DNA of 64,000 nucleotides from Pectobacterium sp. CFBP8739. Lineage in GTDB: Bacteria; Pseudomonadota; Gammaproteobacteria; Enterobacterales; Enterobacteriaceae. The translations under genes were made by a program, and so were the position numbers. Each line of letters begins with the position of its first letter. Position 1 is the first letter of the stretch. Where the stretch lies: the NCBI RefSeq assembly GCF_013449375.1, contig NZ_JACDRR010000004.1, positions 1 to 64,000 of the forward strand. The letters are read 5' to 3'. The notes beneath the pieces are model-generated. The model did not search any database and had not been told where the DNA came from. It saw only the letters and a list, made by a program, of their open reading frames with translations. Below, piece by piece: positions 41,141-51,400 of this stretch.

Positions 41141-41911
41141 ATGTCTACATCTGATGTGTTCCATCTTGGTCTGGTCAAGAACGATTTACAGGGCGCGACG
41201 CTGGCGATCGTGCCCGGCGATCCTGAGCGTGTCGAAAAAATTGCTCGCTTGATGGATAACCCGGTACATCTGGCATCACACCGTGAATTTACGTCCTGGC
41301 GTGCGGAACTGGACGGCAAGGCGGTTATTGTTTGCTCGACCGGTATTGGTGGCCCATCAACGTCCATCGCGGTAGAAGAGTTGGCACAGCTCGGCATTCG
41401 TACTTTCCTGCGCGTTGGTACGACGGGGGCGATTCAGTCTGGTATCAATGTGGGTGATGTGTTGGTGACCACCGCTGCTGTCCGTCTTGACGGTGCAAGC
41501 CTGCACTTCGCGCCGATGGAATTCCCTGCTGTGGCTGATTTCGGCTGTACCACTGCGCTGGTGGACGCGGCGAAGGCGTCGGGGGCGGCGTTGCACGTCG
41601 GCATCACGGCGTCTTCCGATACGTTCTACCCAGGTCAGGAACGTTATGACACTTTCTCTGGCCGCGTTGTACGTCGTTTCCGCGGTTCGATGGAAGAGTG
41701 GCAGAGCATGGGCGTGCTGAACTACGAAATGGAATCCGCCACGCTGCTGACCATGTGCGCCAGCCAGGGGTTAAAAGCGGGCATGATCGCGGGCGTGATC
41801 GTGAACCGTACCCAGCAGGAAATCCCAGATGCGGCGACCATGAAGCTGGCTGAAACCACCGTGATTAAGGTGCTGCTGGACGCCACTCGCCGCTTGTTAG
41901 CGGCTGAATAA
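41141..41911 (+). CDS. udp: Uridine phosphorylase
   Basis: Udp splits uridine with phosphate into uracil and ribose 1-phosphate. From [11 protein letters not shown] the protein has 256 residues. Family motifs include [47 protein letters not shown] and the substrate loop [23 protein letters not shown] is a strong ribosome binding site for ATG 41141, which excludes the ATA/ATG frame extension upstream. Two CRP sites lie upstream. Confidence 0.97.
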   Translation: MSTSDVFHLGLVKNDLQGATLAIVPGDPERVEKIARLMDNPVHLASHREFTSWRAELDGKAVIVCSTGIGGPSTSIAVEELAQLGIRTFLRVGTTGAIQSGINVGDVLVTTAAVRLDGASLHFAPMEFPAVADFGCTTALVDAAKASGAALHVGITASSDTFYPGQERYDTFSGRVVRRFRGSMEEWQSMGVLNYEMESATLLTMCASQGLKAGMIAGVIVNRTQQEIPDAATMKLAETTVIKVLLDATRRLLAAE

Positions 41912-42059
41912 GCACAAAATTGATGGTATTTTGGGCTGGTCATCGCAGAGGCTAGCCCTTATTCTGATAACTTGTTCTGGTTTATTGGGTTAACCTGCGA
42001 CATGCTCTGCGTGTGTAATACGGTTACCTTGCTCGCCTTTCAACCTCGCAAGGAGATGT

Positions 42060-42842
42060 ATGACCGAACCAACGTTGCTTCATCCCTCTTTATTACCGCT
42101 GGACGGCGGAATCAACTTCCGCGATTTAGGCGGTAACCGCGCTGCTGATGGGCGGCTTATCCGACACGGCAAACTTTTTCGCTCTGGCTCGCTGGATCTG
42201 CTCAGTCAGGCTGACTGCGAACACCTTGCTGGCGTGCCGATTTCTCATGTGGTGGACTATCGGGATGCCGATGAAATTGCGCAGAAGCCCGACGTATTGT
42301 GGACGGGGGCTAATTATCACGCTTACCCCGCCAACCCATTGCGCCATGAAGTGACGGCTAATCTGGATTCATTGGGATCCGATGTGCTGGCGGCGTTTGA
42401 TTCTCGGGCGTTTATGTTGGAACTTTATCGCCGTTTACCTTTCAATAACTCGGCCTATAAACAGCTGGTATCGCTGCTATTACGGCCAGATGACGGCGGG
42501 CTGGTACAGCACTGCGCTGTGGGTAAAGATCGCACGGGTATCGGCTCAGCGCTGGTGATGTTTGCGCTGGGTGCGGATGAACAGACGGTGATGGAAGATT
42601 ACCTACTGACGGAAACGACGCTGACGCCATTTCGCCAGCAACTGCTAACGCATTTGTCGGCAACGCTGAATGAGAAAGCGCTGGGACAGTTCTCTTATGT
42701 GCTGTCAGTGCAGGAAGAGTTTATCGTGACGGCGCTACAGGCCATCTACGAACGACACGGTTCGATCGATAGCTGGCTTGAGGTGGAATACGGTCTGGAT
42801 AATCGTGCGCGGAACTATTTGCAGGATAAATATCTGGCGTGA
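42060..42842 (+). CDS. Tyrosine/serine protein phosphatase family protein
   Basis: The 260-residue protein reads GINFRDLGGNRAADGRLIRHGKLFRSG at the start, the hallmark of bacterial Y_phosphatase3 proteins, and has the CX5R loop H151-C-A-V-G-K-D-R158 with the general-acid region VVDYRDADEI. Some family members act on phosphoinositides. No signal peptide, so cytosolic. AAGGAG lies just upstream of the ATG. It follows udp by 148 bp and ends before a strong bidirectional terminator shared with ppc. Confidence 0.9.
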   Translation: MTEPTLLHPSLLPLDGGINFRDLGGNRAADGRLIRHGKLFRSGSLDLLSQADCEHLAGVPISHVVDYRDADEIAQKPDVLWTGANYHAYPANPLRHEVTANLDSLGSDVLAAFDSRAFMLELYRRLPFNNSAYKQLVSLLLRPDDGGLVQHCAVGKDRTGIGSALVMFALGADEQTVMEDYLLTETTLTPFRQQLLTHLSATLNEKALGQFSYVLSVQEEFIVTALQAIYERHGSIDSWLEVEYGLDNRARNYLQDKYLA

Positions 42843-42904
42843 GATTTTCTTCATATTATTGGCGAATCGACTCCATCATCACCGCTGACTGATTTTTTCA
42901 GCAA

Positions 42905-42936
42905 CAAAGGCCGGTCAACTGACCGGCCTTTGTTTT
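42905..42936. terminator. Bidirectional terminator between the phosphatase gene and ppc
   Basis: A 13-bp perfect stem (CAAAGGCCGGTCA / TGACCGGCCTTTG) with a 2-base loop is followed by TTTT on the plus strand and lies 28 bp before the ppc stop on the other strand, so it can end both convergent transcripts. Confidence 0.9.
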
Positions 42937-42964
42937 GTCGTGTAGTTTTTTGCTGGATGCGCAA

Positions 42965-45604
42965 TTAACCCGTATTACGCATACCTGCCGCGACACCAGC
43001 GATGGTGACCATCAGCGCCAGCTCCAGATCGGCATCCGGTTTTTCCTGCTGACGCGAACGATGCAGCAACTCGGCCTGCAACACGTTCAGGGGGTCGGTA
43101 TAGACGTTACGCAGGGCGATCGACTCGGCGATCCATGGCAGATCCGCCATCAGGTGATCGTCGTTAGAGATCGCCAGGACGATGTTGATATCGGCGGCCA
43201 ACTGATCGCGCAGCTGTTTCCCTAACGGCCACAGCTTCTCTTCGACCAGACGCTGATCGTAATATTCCGCCAGCCACAGGTCGGCTTTGGCGAACACCAT
43301 CTCCAGCATACCGATGCGCGTTGAGAAGAACGGCCAGTTGCGGCACATTTCTTCCAGCTGTTCCTGTTTACCGTCATCCACCACTTTCTGCAACGCGGCA
43401 CCTGCACCCAGCCACGCTGGCAGCATCAGACGGTTCTGCGTCCAGGCGAAAATCCACGGGATAGCGCGCAGGCTTTCTACACCGCCGTTCGGACGACGCT
43501 TGGCCGGACGTGAACCCAGCGGCAGTTTGCCCAACTCCAGCTCCGGTGTCGCAGCGCGGAAATACGGGACGAAATCCGGATTCTCACGCACGTATCCACG
43601 GTACATATCACAGGACACGCGAGACAGCTCATCCATCACCTCGTGCCATTCCTGTTTTGGTTCCGGCGGCGGCAGCAGGTTTGCTTCCAGAATCGCGCCG
43701 GTATACAACGCGAGGCTGCTGATGGTGACTTCCGGCAGGCCGTATTTAAAGCGGATCATCTCGCCTTGTTCCGTCACCCGCAGGCCGCCTTTCAGGCTGC
43801 CTGGCGGTTGTGACAGCAGCGCGGCATGAGCCGGGGCGCCACCGCGACCGATGGAACCGCCGCGTCCGTGGAACAGCGTCAGTGCGATACCGGCTTTCTC
43901 ACAGGTTTTGATCAGCGCGTCCTGTGCACGGTACTGCGCCCAAGAAGCGGCCATTACGCCCGCGTCTTTCGCGGAGTCGGAATAGCCGATCATGACCATC
44001 TGCTTGCCCTGAATAAAGCCGCGATACCAGTCGATGCTCAGCAACTGCTTCATGACATCATCAGCGTTGTTCAGGTCGTCCAGCGTTTCAAACAGCGGCG
44101 CGACCGGCAGGGCGAACGGACAGCCTGCCTCTTTGAGCAGCAGATGAACGGCCAGCACGTCGGAAGGCGTGCGCGCCATTGAAATAACGTAAGCGGCGAT
44201 GGAACCCTGCGGCGCTTTGGCGATGACCCGACAGGTATCCAGCACTTCTTTGGTATCCGCACTCGGTTCCCAGTAGCGTGGCAGGAGCGGGCGCTTGGAA
44301 CTCAGTTCACGAATCAGGAAGGCTTGCTTGTCGGACTCTGACCAGCTTTCGTAGTCACCCAGACCCAGATAACGGGTAATCTCAGCCAACGCTTCGGTGT
44401 GGCGGGTGCTTTCCTGACGGACATCGATGCGGACCAAAGGCACGCCGAAGCAGCGCACACGACGCAGCGTATCCAGCAAGCGACCGTCGGCGATGATACC
44501 CATGCCGCAGGATTTCAGCGACTGGTAGCAGGCGTGGAGCGGTTCCCAAAGTTGTTCGTTGGTAATCAGCAGATCTTTAGGGGGCAGACGCTCTTCACCC
44601 GTCAGGCGCGCTTCCAGATAGTTCAGCGTACTGCTCAACTGTGAACGCAGTGATTTCATGATGGCGCGATACGGTTCCTGCACCTCGCTACCACCGGCCA
44701 GTTCCAACAGCTCCGGCGTACATTCGGACATCGACAGCTCGGAAACCAGCACTTGAATATCACGCAGGAACAGATCGGCGGCTTTCCAACGGCTGAGTAG
44801 CAGCACATGGCGAGTCACTTCTGCCGTCACGTTCGGGTTACCGTCGCGGTCGCCGCCCATCCAGGAGGTAAAGCGCACCGGAACCGCGTCAACGGGCAGA
44901 CGGTAGCCGAAAGCCTGTTCCAACTGCTCATCCAGCTCGCGTAAAAACGCAGGCACGCCTTCCCACAGGCTGTTTTCCACCACGGCGAAGCCCCATTTGG
45001 CTTCATCTACCGGGGTAGGACGAATTTTACGGATCTCATCGGTATGCCAGGACTGCGCGATCAACTGGCGCAGACGACGCATGATCTGGTTACGTTCATA
45101 ATCCGCCAGATCGTTATGGTCGAGTTGCTTGAGACAGGTATTCACTTCCACCAGCTTGTGGATCAGCGTCCGGCGGGTAATTTCGGTTGGGTGTGCGGTC
45201 AACACCAGTTCGATCGACAGCGACTCTACGGCATCGCGGATATCGCGTTCGGTCAGATCTTTGCTTTCCTTCAGGCGCTCAAAAGCGCTGGAAAGCTGTG
45301 CCGGGTTGCTCGCTGCCTCACCGTGCGGTGAAATCGTATGATATTGCTCAGCGGTATTGGTCAGGTTAAGAAACTGGCTGAATGCGCGGGCAACGGGCAA
45401 CAGTTCATCGTTAGACAGGTTTTGCAGCGTGGTCAGCAGCTCCTGACGATGTTGTTCATTACCTGCGCGGGAAGACTTTGACAGCTTGCGAATTGTTTCG
45501 ACTTTATCAAGGATGTTTTCACCCAGCGCTTCCTTGATGGTATCGCCGAGAAGCTTGCCGAGCATACTGACGTTACTGCGCATTGCGGAATATTGTTCGT
45601 TCAT
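42965..45604 (-). CDS. ppc: Phosphoenolpyruvate carboxylase
   Basis: Ppc makes oxaloacetate from phosphoenolpyruvate and bicarbonate to refill the TCA cycle. From [23 protein letters not shown] the protein has 879 residues, close to E. coli. The catalytic motifs [13 protein letters not shown] with the active-site His, [19 protein letters not shown] with the Lys, and [14 protein letters not shown] are intact, as is the C-terminal MRNTG aspartate-sensing end. An ATG eight codons upstream is less likely by family fit. In E. coli argE follows ppc; here the PTS, dehydratase and GntR genes and the island intervene. Confidence 0.98.
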   Translation of the reverse strand: MNEQYSAMRSNVSMLGKLLGDTIKEALGENILDKVETIRKLSKSSRAGNEQHRQELLTTLQNLSNDELLPVARAFSQFLNLTNTAEQYHTISPHGEAASNPAQLSSAFERLKESKDLTERDIRDAVESLSIELVLTAHPTEITRRTLIHKLVEVNTCLKQLDHNDLADYERNQIMRRLRQLIAQSWHTDEIRKIRPTPVDEAKWGFAVVENSLWEGVPAFLRELDEQLEQAFGYRLPVDAVPVRFTSWMGGDRDGNPNVTAEVTRHVLLLSRWKAADLFLRDIQVLVSELSMSECTPELLELAGGSEVQEPYRAIMKSLRSQLSSTLNYLEARLTGEERLPPKDLLITNEQLWEPLHACYQSLKSCGMGIIADGRLLDTLRRVRCFGVPLVRIDVRQESTRHTEALAEITRYLGLGDYESWSESDKQAFLIRELSSKRPLLPRYWEPSADTKEVLDTCRVIAKAPQGSIAAYVISMARTPSDVLAVHLLLKEAGCPFALPVAPLFETLDDLNNADDVMKQLLSIDWYRGFIQGKQMVMIGYSDSAKDAGVMAASWAQYRAQDALIKTCEKAGIALTLFHGRGGSIGRGGAPAHAALLSQPPGSLKGGLRVTEQGEMIRFKYGLPEVTISSLALYTGAILEANLLPPPEPKQEWHEVMDELSRVSCDMYRGYVRENPDFVPYFRAATPELELGKLPLGSRPAKRRPNGGVESLRAIPWIFAWTQNRLMLPAWLGAGAALQKVVDDGKQEQLEEMCRNWPFFSTRIGMLEMVFAKADLWLAEYYDQRLVEEKLWPLGKQLRDQLAADINIVLAISNDDHLMADLPWIAESIALRNVYTDPLNVLQAELLHRSRQQEKPDADLELALMVTIAGVAAGMRNTG

Positions 45605-45818
45605 AGTTACCCTGACCATCCCTACCATTTTTGTAAGTTTATTTCACTTGACATATTTTGACGCACTGCCTCCATCTAGCCACGATAAGGCGGATTCGTC
45701 AATTGACGATTCTTTCTTCCCCTTATTCTTTGTACTTGCATTGAGGCGGGCTTGGCAATTTGTGAAATTTAATTACAGGGGCGCGGATATTAGACTAACT
45801 AATCAGAGAGGAAAGAGG

Positions 45819-45838
45819 GCGGGGCGCAACGGCCCCGC
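45819..45838 (-). terminator. Probable terminator of the PTS gene
   Basis: GCGGGGC and GCCCCGC pair over a 6-base loop directly downstream of the minus-strand PTS gene, followed on that strand by CCTCTTTCCTCTC, a weak pyrimidine tract. Intrinsic termination is possible but the tail is poor. Confidence 0.45.
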
Positions 45839-45846
45839 GAGTGCGG

Positions 45847-47220
45847 TTACGCCTGTTTGGAGGCTCTGACAACTAGGATGTAGGTCAGCGTGAAAGAAAG
45901 CACGATGGCGATGGCCATGCCGGAAACGGCGTAGCTAAAGTACGGGCCGATATAGGCTGGCAGGCTGAAAATACTCGACAAGATGTAGCCATACAGCCGG
46001 ACACCGAAGTACGCGATAAAGGCTGAGGCGATGGAGCTGGCAATCGTCGCGGAGATAAATGCTTTTTTATACTTGGTCAGTACGCCGAAGAGTGCAGGTT
46101 CGGTAATGCCGAGCAGCGCAGACACCCCAGCAGAGAGCACGACGGATTTGTCCTGACGGGTTTTGGCATGGAAGTAGATGGCAAACGTGGCGCCTGCAAT
46201 CGCCATATTCGCCATGCACATCATCGGCATCAGCATATCAAAGCCCTGATTGCTGAAATTTTGCAGCGCAATAGGCGTCATCGCGTGATGCATGCCAGTC
46301 AGGATAGCGACAGGCCGAATCGCACCGACCACGAAGCCAGCAAAGATAGACGACACATCGAACAGACTCTGAATAAACAGCGCCAGCAGTTTACCGAGAT
46401 AAATCCCGAATGGCCCGATAACGGTGAGCGACACCAGTGCGGCGATAAACAGCGTCAGCGTTGGGGTAAATACGGTTTTCAGCACCGAAGGCATGATTCG
46501 GTCGACCCAACGATGGATATAGCTCAGTGCCAGCACGGAGAAAATCACTGGGATGACGCTAGCAGCATAGTTGAACACCGGAATGGGTAGCATACCCATG
46601 AAGTAAAAGGCGCTGACCGCATTAGGGCTATTGCTGGCTAGTGCCTTCGCCGCTTCTATCAACGACGGGTACATCAGGCAGGCTGCAACAGCCGCTGCCA
46701 GATATTCGCTTGTTTTAAATATCCTGGCTGCGGAGATGGCGAGGAAGAAAGGTAAGAAATAGAACACACCGCTGGCGATCAGGTCGAGGACGATCACGGT
46801 ATCGGTTTTGGCAGAGACCACTTTCAAGGCAATCAGCCCTGCCAGCAGCCCTTTGATCATCCCGGCACCCGCGATGGCGGGAACGATTGGGCCAAACACG
46901 CCGGAAACCGTATCCATAAACAGTGAGACCAGCCCTTTTTTCGCTTTCTGCGCATCGGGCTGCGTTGTTGTTGTAGGCGAAAGTTGGGCGTTCAGCAGTT
47001 CGTAATACTCATTGACCTGTGGCCCGATAATAATCTGAAACTGTTCACTCTGGTGTTGCGCACCTAATATACCGGGCAGATTTTTTATCGCCTCGGTTTG
47101 CACTTTACTTTCATCAATTAAATCGAACCGAAGCCGTGTCATACAGTGCCAGGCTTTATTAATGTTTTCGTTTCCACCAACCAGTTTAATGATTGACTGA
47201 ATAACGTCATTTTTTCCCAT
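45847..47220 (-). CDS. PTS transporter subunit EIIBC (glucose/beta-glucoside type)
   Basis: From MGKNDVIQSIIKLVGGNENI the 457-residue protein has an EIIB domain (KAWHCMTRLRF with phospho-Cys26) and a polytopic EIIC domain of about ten spans with PVAILTGMHHAMTPI and LLGITEPALFGV, the beta-glucoside/sucrose/trehalose EIIC motif. There is no EIIA domain, so an EIIA must be supplied by another protein (Crr or a bgl-type enzyme). No phosphoglycosidase gene is beside it. It is divergent from the dehydratase-like gene and sits near a GntR/UTRA regulator, as in sugar-catabolic loci; the substrate is not readable. Confidence 0.85.
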   Translation of the reverse strand: MGKNDVIQSIIKLVGGNENINKAWHCMTRLRFDLIDESKVQTEAIKNLPGILGAQHQSEQFQIIIGPQVNEYYELLNAQLSPTTTTQPDAQKAKKGLVSLFMDTVSGVFGPIVPAIAGAGMIKGLLAGLIALKVVSAKTDTVIVLDLIASGVFYFLPFFLAISAARIFKTSEYLAAAVAACLMYPSLIEAAKALASNSPNAVSAFYFMGMLPIPVFNYAASVIPVIFSVLALSYIHRWVDRIMPSVLKTVFTPTLTLFIAALVSLTVIGPFGIYLGKLLALFIQSLFDVSSIFAGFVVGAIRPVAILTGMHHAMTPIALQNFSNQGFDMLMPMMCMANMAIAGATFAIYFHAKTRQDKSVVLSAGVSALLGITEPALFGVLTKYKKAFISATIASSIASAFIAYFGVRLYGYILSSIFSLPAYIGPYFSYAVSGMAIAIVLSFTLTYILVVRASKQA

Positions 47221-47311
47221 GGAATAAACCCCCAATATGACCTTATGTTATTTTTGGCCGAATTATTTCCTCAGATAATAAAATCTTAAAAAATAAAAAA
47301 CAAACCAATAA

Positions 47312-47333
47312 AACATGATGTTCATCACATGAT
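47312..47333. promoter_or_regulatory. CRP-like site between the PTS and dehydratase genes
   Basis: CATGA-TGTTCA-TCACA matches TGTGA-N6-TCACA at 8 of 10 positions with A-rich flanks, 90 bp upstream of the PTS start. The rest of 47221-47542 is AT-rich, with the GGAGG of the dehydratase gene at its right end; no other gene is seen. Confidence 0.4.
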
Positions 47334-47542
47334 TAGTTTGTAGCGGGGGTTTTATTGCTATTATTTAATAATTGGTCTGGTTTTTTTGTCAATTCAATGG
47401 ATTTTTCAAACCAAAATAATTCTTTTAAAGAAGAGGTTTACAATAAAAGAAAAAATAAGTAGAAAACAAAAAAGAAACTGATTTTTAGACTGCATTTTTT
47501 CCGGTTAGCGCTATTCCGTAAAATGCATCGGAGGATATTTTT

Positions 47543-48742
47543 TTGTTACCGACAATCATTACTGACATTGAATGTCTTGTTACCCGCCCAGACCGCCATA
47601 ATTTAGTAACGGTGGTGGTTTACACGAATAAAGGCGTCACGGGTTATGGCTGTGCGACCTTCCAGCAGCGCCCATTGGCCGTCAAAGCGATGGTGGACGA
47701 GTACCTCAAACCGCTTCTGCTAGGACGAGATGCTAACCACATTGAAGACCTGTGGCACATGATGATGGTCAACGCCTATTGGCGTAACGGACCGGTGATC
47801 AACAATGCGGTGGCGGGCGTCGATATGGCGCTGTGGGACATCAAGGGCAAGCTGGCGGATATGCCGCTCTATCACCTGTTTGGTGGGAAATCCCGCGATG
47901 CCATTGCCGCTTACAGCCATGCTGCCAGCGATACGCTGGACGGGCTTTATCAGGAAGTGGATCGGCTGTATGCGCAAGGTTATCGTCATATCCGCTGTCA
48001 GCTAGGATTCTATGGCGGCAATCCCGATGCGCTGCACAGCACGCGGCAACCGACGGAGGGAGCCTATTACGATCAGGATCAGTACATGGCTAACACGATC
48101 GCCATGTTCCGTGCACTGCGCGAGAAATACGGCGATCGTTTCCACATCCTGCATGATGTCCATGAGCGCCTGTTCCCGAATCAGGCGGTGCAGTTCGCTA
48201 AAGCGGTAGAAGCCTATCGCCCCTATTTCATCGAAGATATTTTGCCGCCTGCGCAAAACGAGTGGCTGGCGCAGATCCGCAGCCAGAGCGCGGTGCCGCT
48301 GGCGACTGGAGAGCTATTTAATAATCCTGCCGAGTGGCAGAATCTGGTGATTAACCGCCAGATTGATTTCATTCGCTGCCATGTCTCACAGATTGGCGGG
48401 ATTACACCTGCGCTGAAGCTGGGTGCGTTCTGTCAGAACTTTGGTGTTCGGCTGGCGTGGCATTGCCCACCGGATATGACGCCTATCGGCGCGGCGGTCA
48501 ACATTCACCTTAATATCCACCTGCACAATGCTGCGATTCAGGAGTTTGTCGCTTACCCAGAAAATACGCGTCAGGTCTTCCCGCAGGCAGTGGAGCCGGA
48601 GAATGGCTATCTGTATCCGATTGAACGCCCCGGTATTGGCGTCGGTATCGATCTGGATGCGGCGCGGCAGTTCCCCGTTGTCTATCGTCCGCATGAATGG
48701 ACGCAGAGCCGCCTGCCTGATGGCACGATGCATACGCCCTAA
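47543..48742 (+). CDS. Enolase-superfamily sugar-acid dehydratase (mannonate/gluconate dehydratase, RspA-like)
   Basis: The 399-residue protein belongs to the mandelate racemase branch of the enolase superfamily: a capping domain with [13 protein letters not shown], the loop [18 protein letters not shown] typical of ManD/RspA enzymes, metal-ligand blocks [10 protein letters not shown] (Asp), YFIEDILPP (Glu) and [10 protein letters not shown] (Glu), then [10 protein letters not shown]. Members dehydrate D-mannonate or D-gluconate, some only weakly. The start is TTG: a perfect GGAGG lies 8 bp upstream and no ATG fits. The stop is 7 bp from the ancestral, convergent GntR stop, now duplicated by the island. 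Confidence 0.88.
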   Translation: MLPTIITDIECLVTRPDRHNLVTVVVYTNKGVTGYGCATFQQRPLAVKAMVDEYLKPLLLGRDANHIEDLWHMMMVNAYWRNGPVINNAVAGVDMALWDIKGKLADMPLYHLFGGKSRDAIAAYSHAASDTLDGLYQEVDRLYAQGYRHIRCQLGFYGGNPDALHSTRQPTEGAYYDQDQYMANTIAMFRALREKYGDRFHILHDVHERLFPNQAVQFAKAVEAYRPYFIEDILPPAQNEWLAQIRSQSAVPLATGELFNNPAEWQNLVINRQIDFIRCHVSQIGGITPALKLGAFCQNFGVRLAWHCPPDMTPIGAAVNIHLNIHLHNAAIQEFVAYPENTRQVFPQAVEPENGYLYPIERPGIGVGIDLDAARQFPVVYRPHEWTQSRLPDGTMHTP

Positions 48743-48749
48743 GTCAGCG

Positions 48750-48785
48750 TCACGGCGACTGGCGGAAGGTTAGGTTATCGAGGTT
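48750..48785. repeat. Left boundary repeat of the island (copy of the GntR gene 3' end)
   Basis: These 36 bp match 58717-58752 at 34 of 36 positions. Read on the minus strand they encode NLDNLTFRQSP followed by a TGA stop, the same C-terminus as the intact GntR gene (which ends TAA). This is an attL/attR-like duplication of the integration target. Confidence 0.88.
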
Positions 48786-48788
48786 GAC

Positions 48789-48811
48789 GCCTTGCCCGTA
48801 AGAAGCAAGGC
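48789..48811 (-). terminator. Hairpin after rdrB
   Basis: GCCTTGC and GCAAGGC form a perfect 7-bp stem with a 9-base loop, between the rdrB stop and the left island repeat. There is no T tract, so termination is only suggested. Confidence 0.35.
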
Positions 48812-48824
48812 AACGTTGAGCGAG

Positions 48825-51398
48825 TTATTCTTGTGGATAGCCCGACTTCATGTTTTGTTTTATATGATTGGCTTTAAAAAGCGAAACGCCTTTTTCCCGT
48901 ATCGCCGAAATCCATATGTCAGCCATCCAGCTACCAATATCAAAGCACCGTATGACGGTTTCTCTCATAATACGGTGCTCATTCGCTATGGTGGTTGGCA
49001 TAAGTGCACTGTCATCAGTATTAATACAGATTGATAACGGACCAGAGCGTAAACCATAGCGATTATATTTTCCGCCAGGTTTCAACCAATCCGGTTGCGG
49101 CGGGTTCCAGCGAAACAGAGGATGCTCGTGATATTTTTCAAGACGGCCAATATAAATATTCGAGGTTGGGCATGCTTCAATAACCAGGCCGAGCCGGCTG
49201 TATTTTTCCATCAGAAAATCCTGTATTGCTTCGTACAACCGAAGTTCTCCTGACGAAATTAGATCCCCATCTTCTTGTATTTGTGGCGAAAAACACTCTC
49301 CGCTGTCTGGTTGGCAGTTAACTGAAATGATGCGGTTGATCCAGTTTTGTTCATGTTCTTCTAGCCCACTATTCAGATAGCGTTGCCAGAGCGTTTTTGC
49401 TGTTTTACGATCTTTATCGTCCCCCTTATCTTCCAGTAACAACGCCATATCAGGGGCCCACTCCGTGCGATTAGCCAAGTCAGCCTGCATATCCTGATAA
49501 TCAATCCAGTTGCGCCGTAGCAACCAGGCACGGTAAAGCTGATTAGGGGTATAGATATCGTTGAATATCTGCTGTGACCAGTGATGAATCTTGTCGCGTA
49601 GCTGGTGCATCACCGGAATATGTTCAGCAGTGTGTTGAGAGAGCTGTACTGCCTGATGATAGGCCCACACTAAATTATCCAGATGTTGCCCTGCTGTAAG
49701 GTACGCACGGCGTTGGCGTTGTGCCCAAAGCATGACGTCTATCCCTAGCGCTAACCCGTGTCCGATGCGGTCGCCTTCACGTAACTGACAAAACTCTACC
49801 GCTTCATCTATCGCACGCAGGCCGCTGAGCAGGTGGCTGTAATCCTCACCGGCGTGTACGGTAATGAAAGGGCGTGGTAAGCGAATGGATGACAACATGC
49901 CTGCGGGGTATTTGGCTGCACGTAATACGCGCAAAACGGGAGCAAATACTTCAATCGGCAGTTCATTTTCATTGCCTGCAACATCATAGCCACGTACCAG
50001 GCGGCGTACATCAATGAGTTGTGCTGGCTGGCTGATATCCGTCTGATTGGGTATGGGAACGGCCTGAAGTGTGACTGAGGCCGAGAACCTTTCGAACGCT
50101 CGGACTTGCTGTAATAATTTGGCGCGAAAATATTGCCAACGTTTATCGTGTGGAGACGAGTTTTTAGGGATGCTACGGGTAAAATGAACGACTAAATGCG
50201 CCTGTTCAGGCACATGCCAGCGCTGGTGTTGTGCAAAAAAATCTCTCAGCTTATGGTGATAAATATTGGGACGCCGTTCGGTATTGCCTATTACTTCGTC
50301 CGGTGAGACGCGATATTCACGCGATACGGTAGCGGGTAAATCGTAACGCACGGCCTGCTCTTTGGAATAGGACTTATTGGCGCGGCGAATGTCTGTAGTG
50401 AAAAATTCAACAAACTGACCTAATCCAACCGCAGAAACCACCATATAGTTACGTAGAATCATACAAGCCCGAATCAGGTTATCTAGGCCGCTTTGATAAC
50501 TGACAGTGTGTCTTTGTAGCATTAGGCCGCAGCAGAACAGGAGCCATCGCTGGTGACCAAGGTAGTCGGTTGGCGATGCTGCATGATGCAGTAACCGTTG
50601 TTGGGCATTATTGACACCATAAGATTCAGCGTACTCACGTAGCAGCCACTTTTGCTGTTCGGGCAGACCAAGTGGACCGAAATCAATCTCTACTGGTGTG
50701 CTGGCGTAAATCTGCTTCAGCAGTTCGGCGCTGTATCCTGCAATCCACGCGGGTAATTGGTTTTTATTCAGGCGTTCACTTTCAAACAGGCGATACTCTT
50801 CACGCTGTGGCCAGATGAGCGTAGATTTCAAACGCGCATCCCCCATCATAAAACTGAGCATGGATAATGATGTATAGCCATGTCCGTTAAAGTGTACATG
50901 GTTATCAGCATAATACGTATCGCTTTGGTCTGCGGGAAACGCAAAGGCGCACTGACGTTTGGTCAATAGCGTAACCAGTTCCCACTCGTCCAGTACCTGC
51001 TGTTGCACTAAGCGAACATAAGCACAGGAAATGATCCACGTAGGGTCAATCACCGAGCAGAGCTTCAGCCAAGCATCCAGATGTTCCTGACGGACTTCAA
51101 AACAGTCCCCTTGCCAAATGAGAAAGGTATCAGCAAGCTGAGCCAATAGGCTGAAACTATCCTGTTGGGCGGAGGGTAATCGCCACTGTTGCAAGTTACT
51201 GGCAATATCCTCTTTACGCAGATGGTTACCAAAGGAAAATTGGTAGTCTTTTACTGCCAGAGTCAACAGACGTTTTTCTTCAGAGGTCACATCCAGATTG
51301 ATGGCTTGGTGAATATGCTGTTGCAAATGGAAATGAAATAGCCTGTCCGATGCCAGATAAGCACAGGGCACGAGCCAACGTGGATCTTGGGTATACAT
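48825..51398 (-). CDS. rdrB: RADAR deaminase RdrB (adenosine-deaminase family)
   Basis: RdrB is the effector of RADAR anti-phage defence; work on the family describes deamination of adenosine in RNA and of ATP/dATP, in very large assemblies with RdrA. The 857-residue protein has a split metal-dependent adenosine deaminase core: HVHFNGHG at 167-174 (metal HxH), FITVHAGED at 511-519 (substrate and catalytic region), RIGHGLALG at 544-552 (metal His and Gly-His), EACPTSN at 741-747 and CINTDDS at 791-797 (metal Asp). Long inserts of more than 200 residues between these motifs set it apart from metabolic adenosine deaminase. It begins 2 bp after the rdrA stop. Base composition is closer to the chromosome than that of rdrA. 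Confidence 0.9.
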   Translation of the reverse strand: MYTQDPRWLVPCAYLASDRLFHFHLQQHIHQAINLDVTSEEKRLLTLAVKDYQFSFGNHLRKEDIASNLQQWRLPSAQQDSFSLLAQLADTFLIWQGDCFEVRQEHLDAWLKLCSVIDPTWIISCAYVRLVQQQVLDEWELVTLLTKRQCAFAFPADQSDTYYADNHVHFNGHGYTSLSMLSFMMGDARLKSTLIWPQREEYRLFESERLNKNQLPAWIAGYSAELLKQIYASTPVEIDFGPLGLPEQQKWLLREYAESYGVNNAQQRLLHHAASPTDYLGHQRWLLFCCGLMLQRHTVSYQSGLDNLIRACMILRNYMVVSAVGLGQFVEFFTTDIRRANKSYSKEQAVRYDLPATVSREYRVSPDEVIGNTERRPNIYHHKLRDFFAQHQRWHVPEQAHLVVHFTRSIPKNSSPHDKRWQYFRAKLLQQVRAFERFSASVTLQAVPIPNQTDISQPAQLIDVRRLVRGYDVAGNENELPIEVFAPVLRVLRAAKYPAGMLSSIRLPRPFITVHAGEDYSHLLSGLRAIDEAVEFCQLREGDRIGHGLALGIDVMLWAQRQRRAYLTAGQHLDNLVWAYHQAVQLSQHTAEHIPVMHQLRDKIHHWSQQIFNDIYTPNQLYRAWLLRRNWIDYQDMQADLANRTEWAPDMALLLEDKGDDKDRKTAKTLWQRYLNSGLEEHEQNWINRIISVNCQPDSGECFSPQIQEDGDLISSGELRLYEAIQDFLMEKYSRLGLVIEACPTSNIYIGRLEKYHEHPLFRWNPPQPDWLKPGGKYNRYGLRSGPLSICINTDDSALMPTTIANEHRIMRETVIRCFDIGSWMADIWISAIREKGVSLFKANHIKQNMKSGYPQE

Positions 51399-51400
51399 TG

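Noticed and set aside
48792-49034. 80-codon plus-strand frame at the left island edge, considered as an integrase remnant
   Set aside because: It is antisense to the rdrB 3' end and shows no recombinase residues (no R-H-R-Y pattern).
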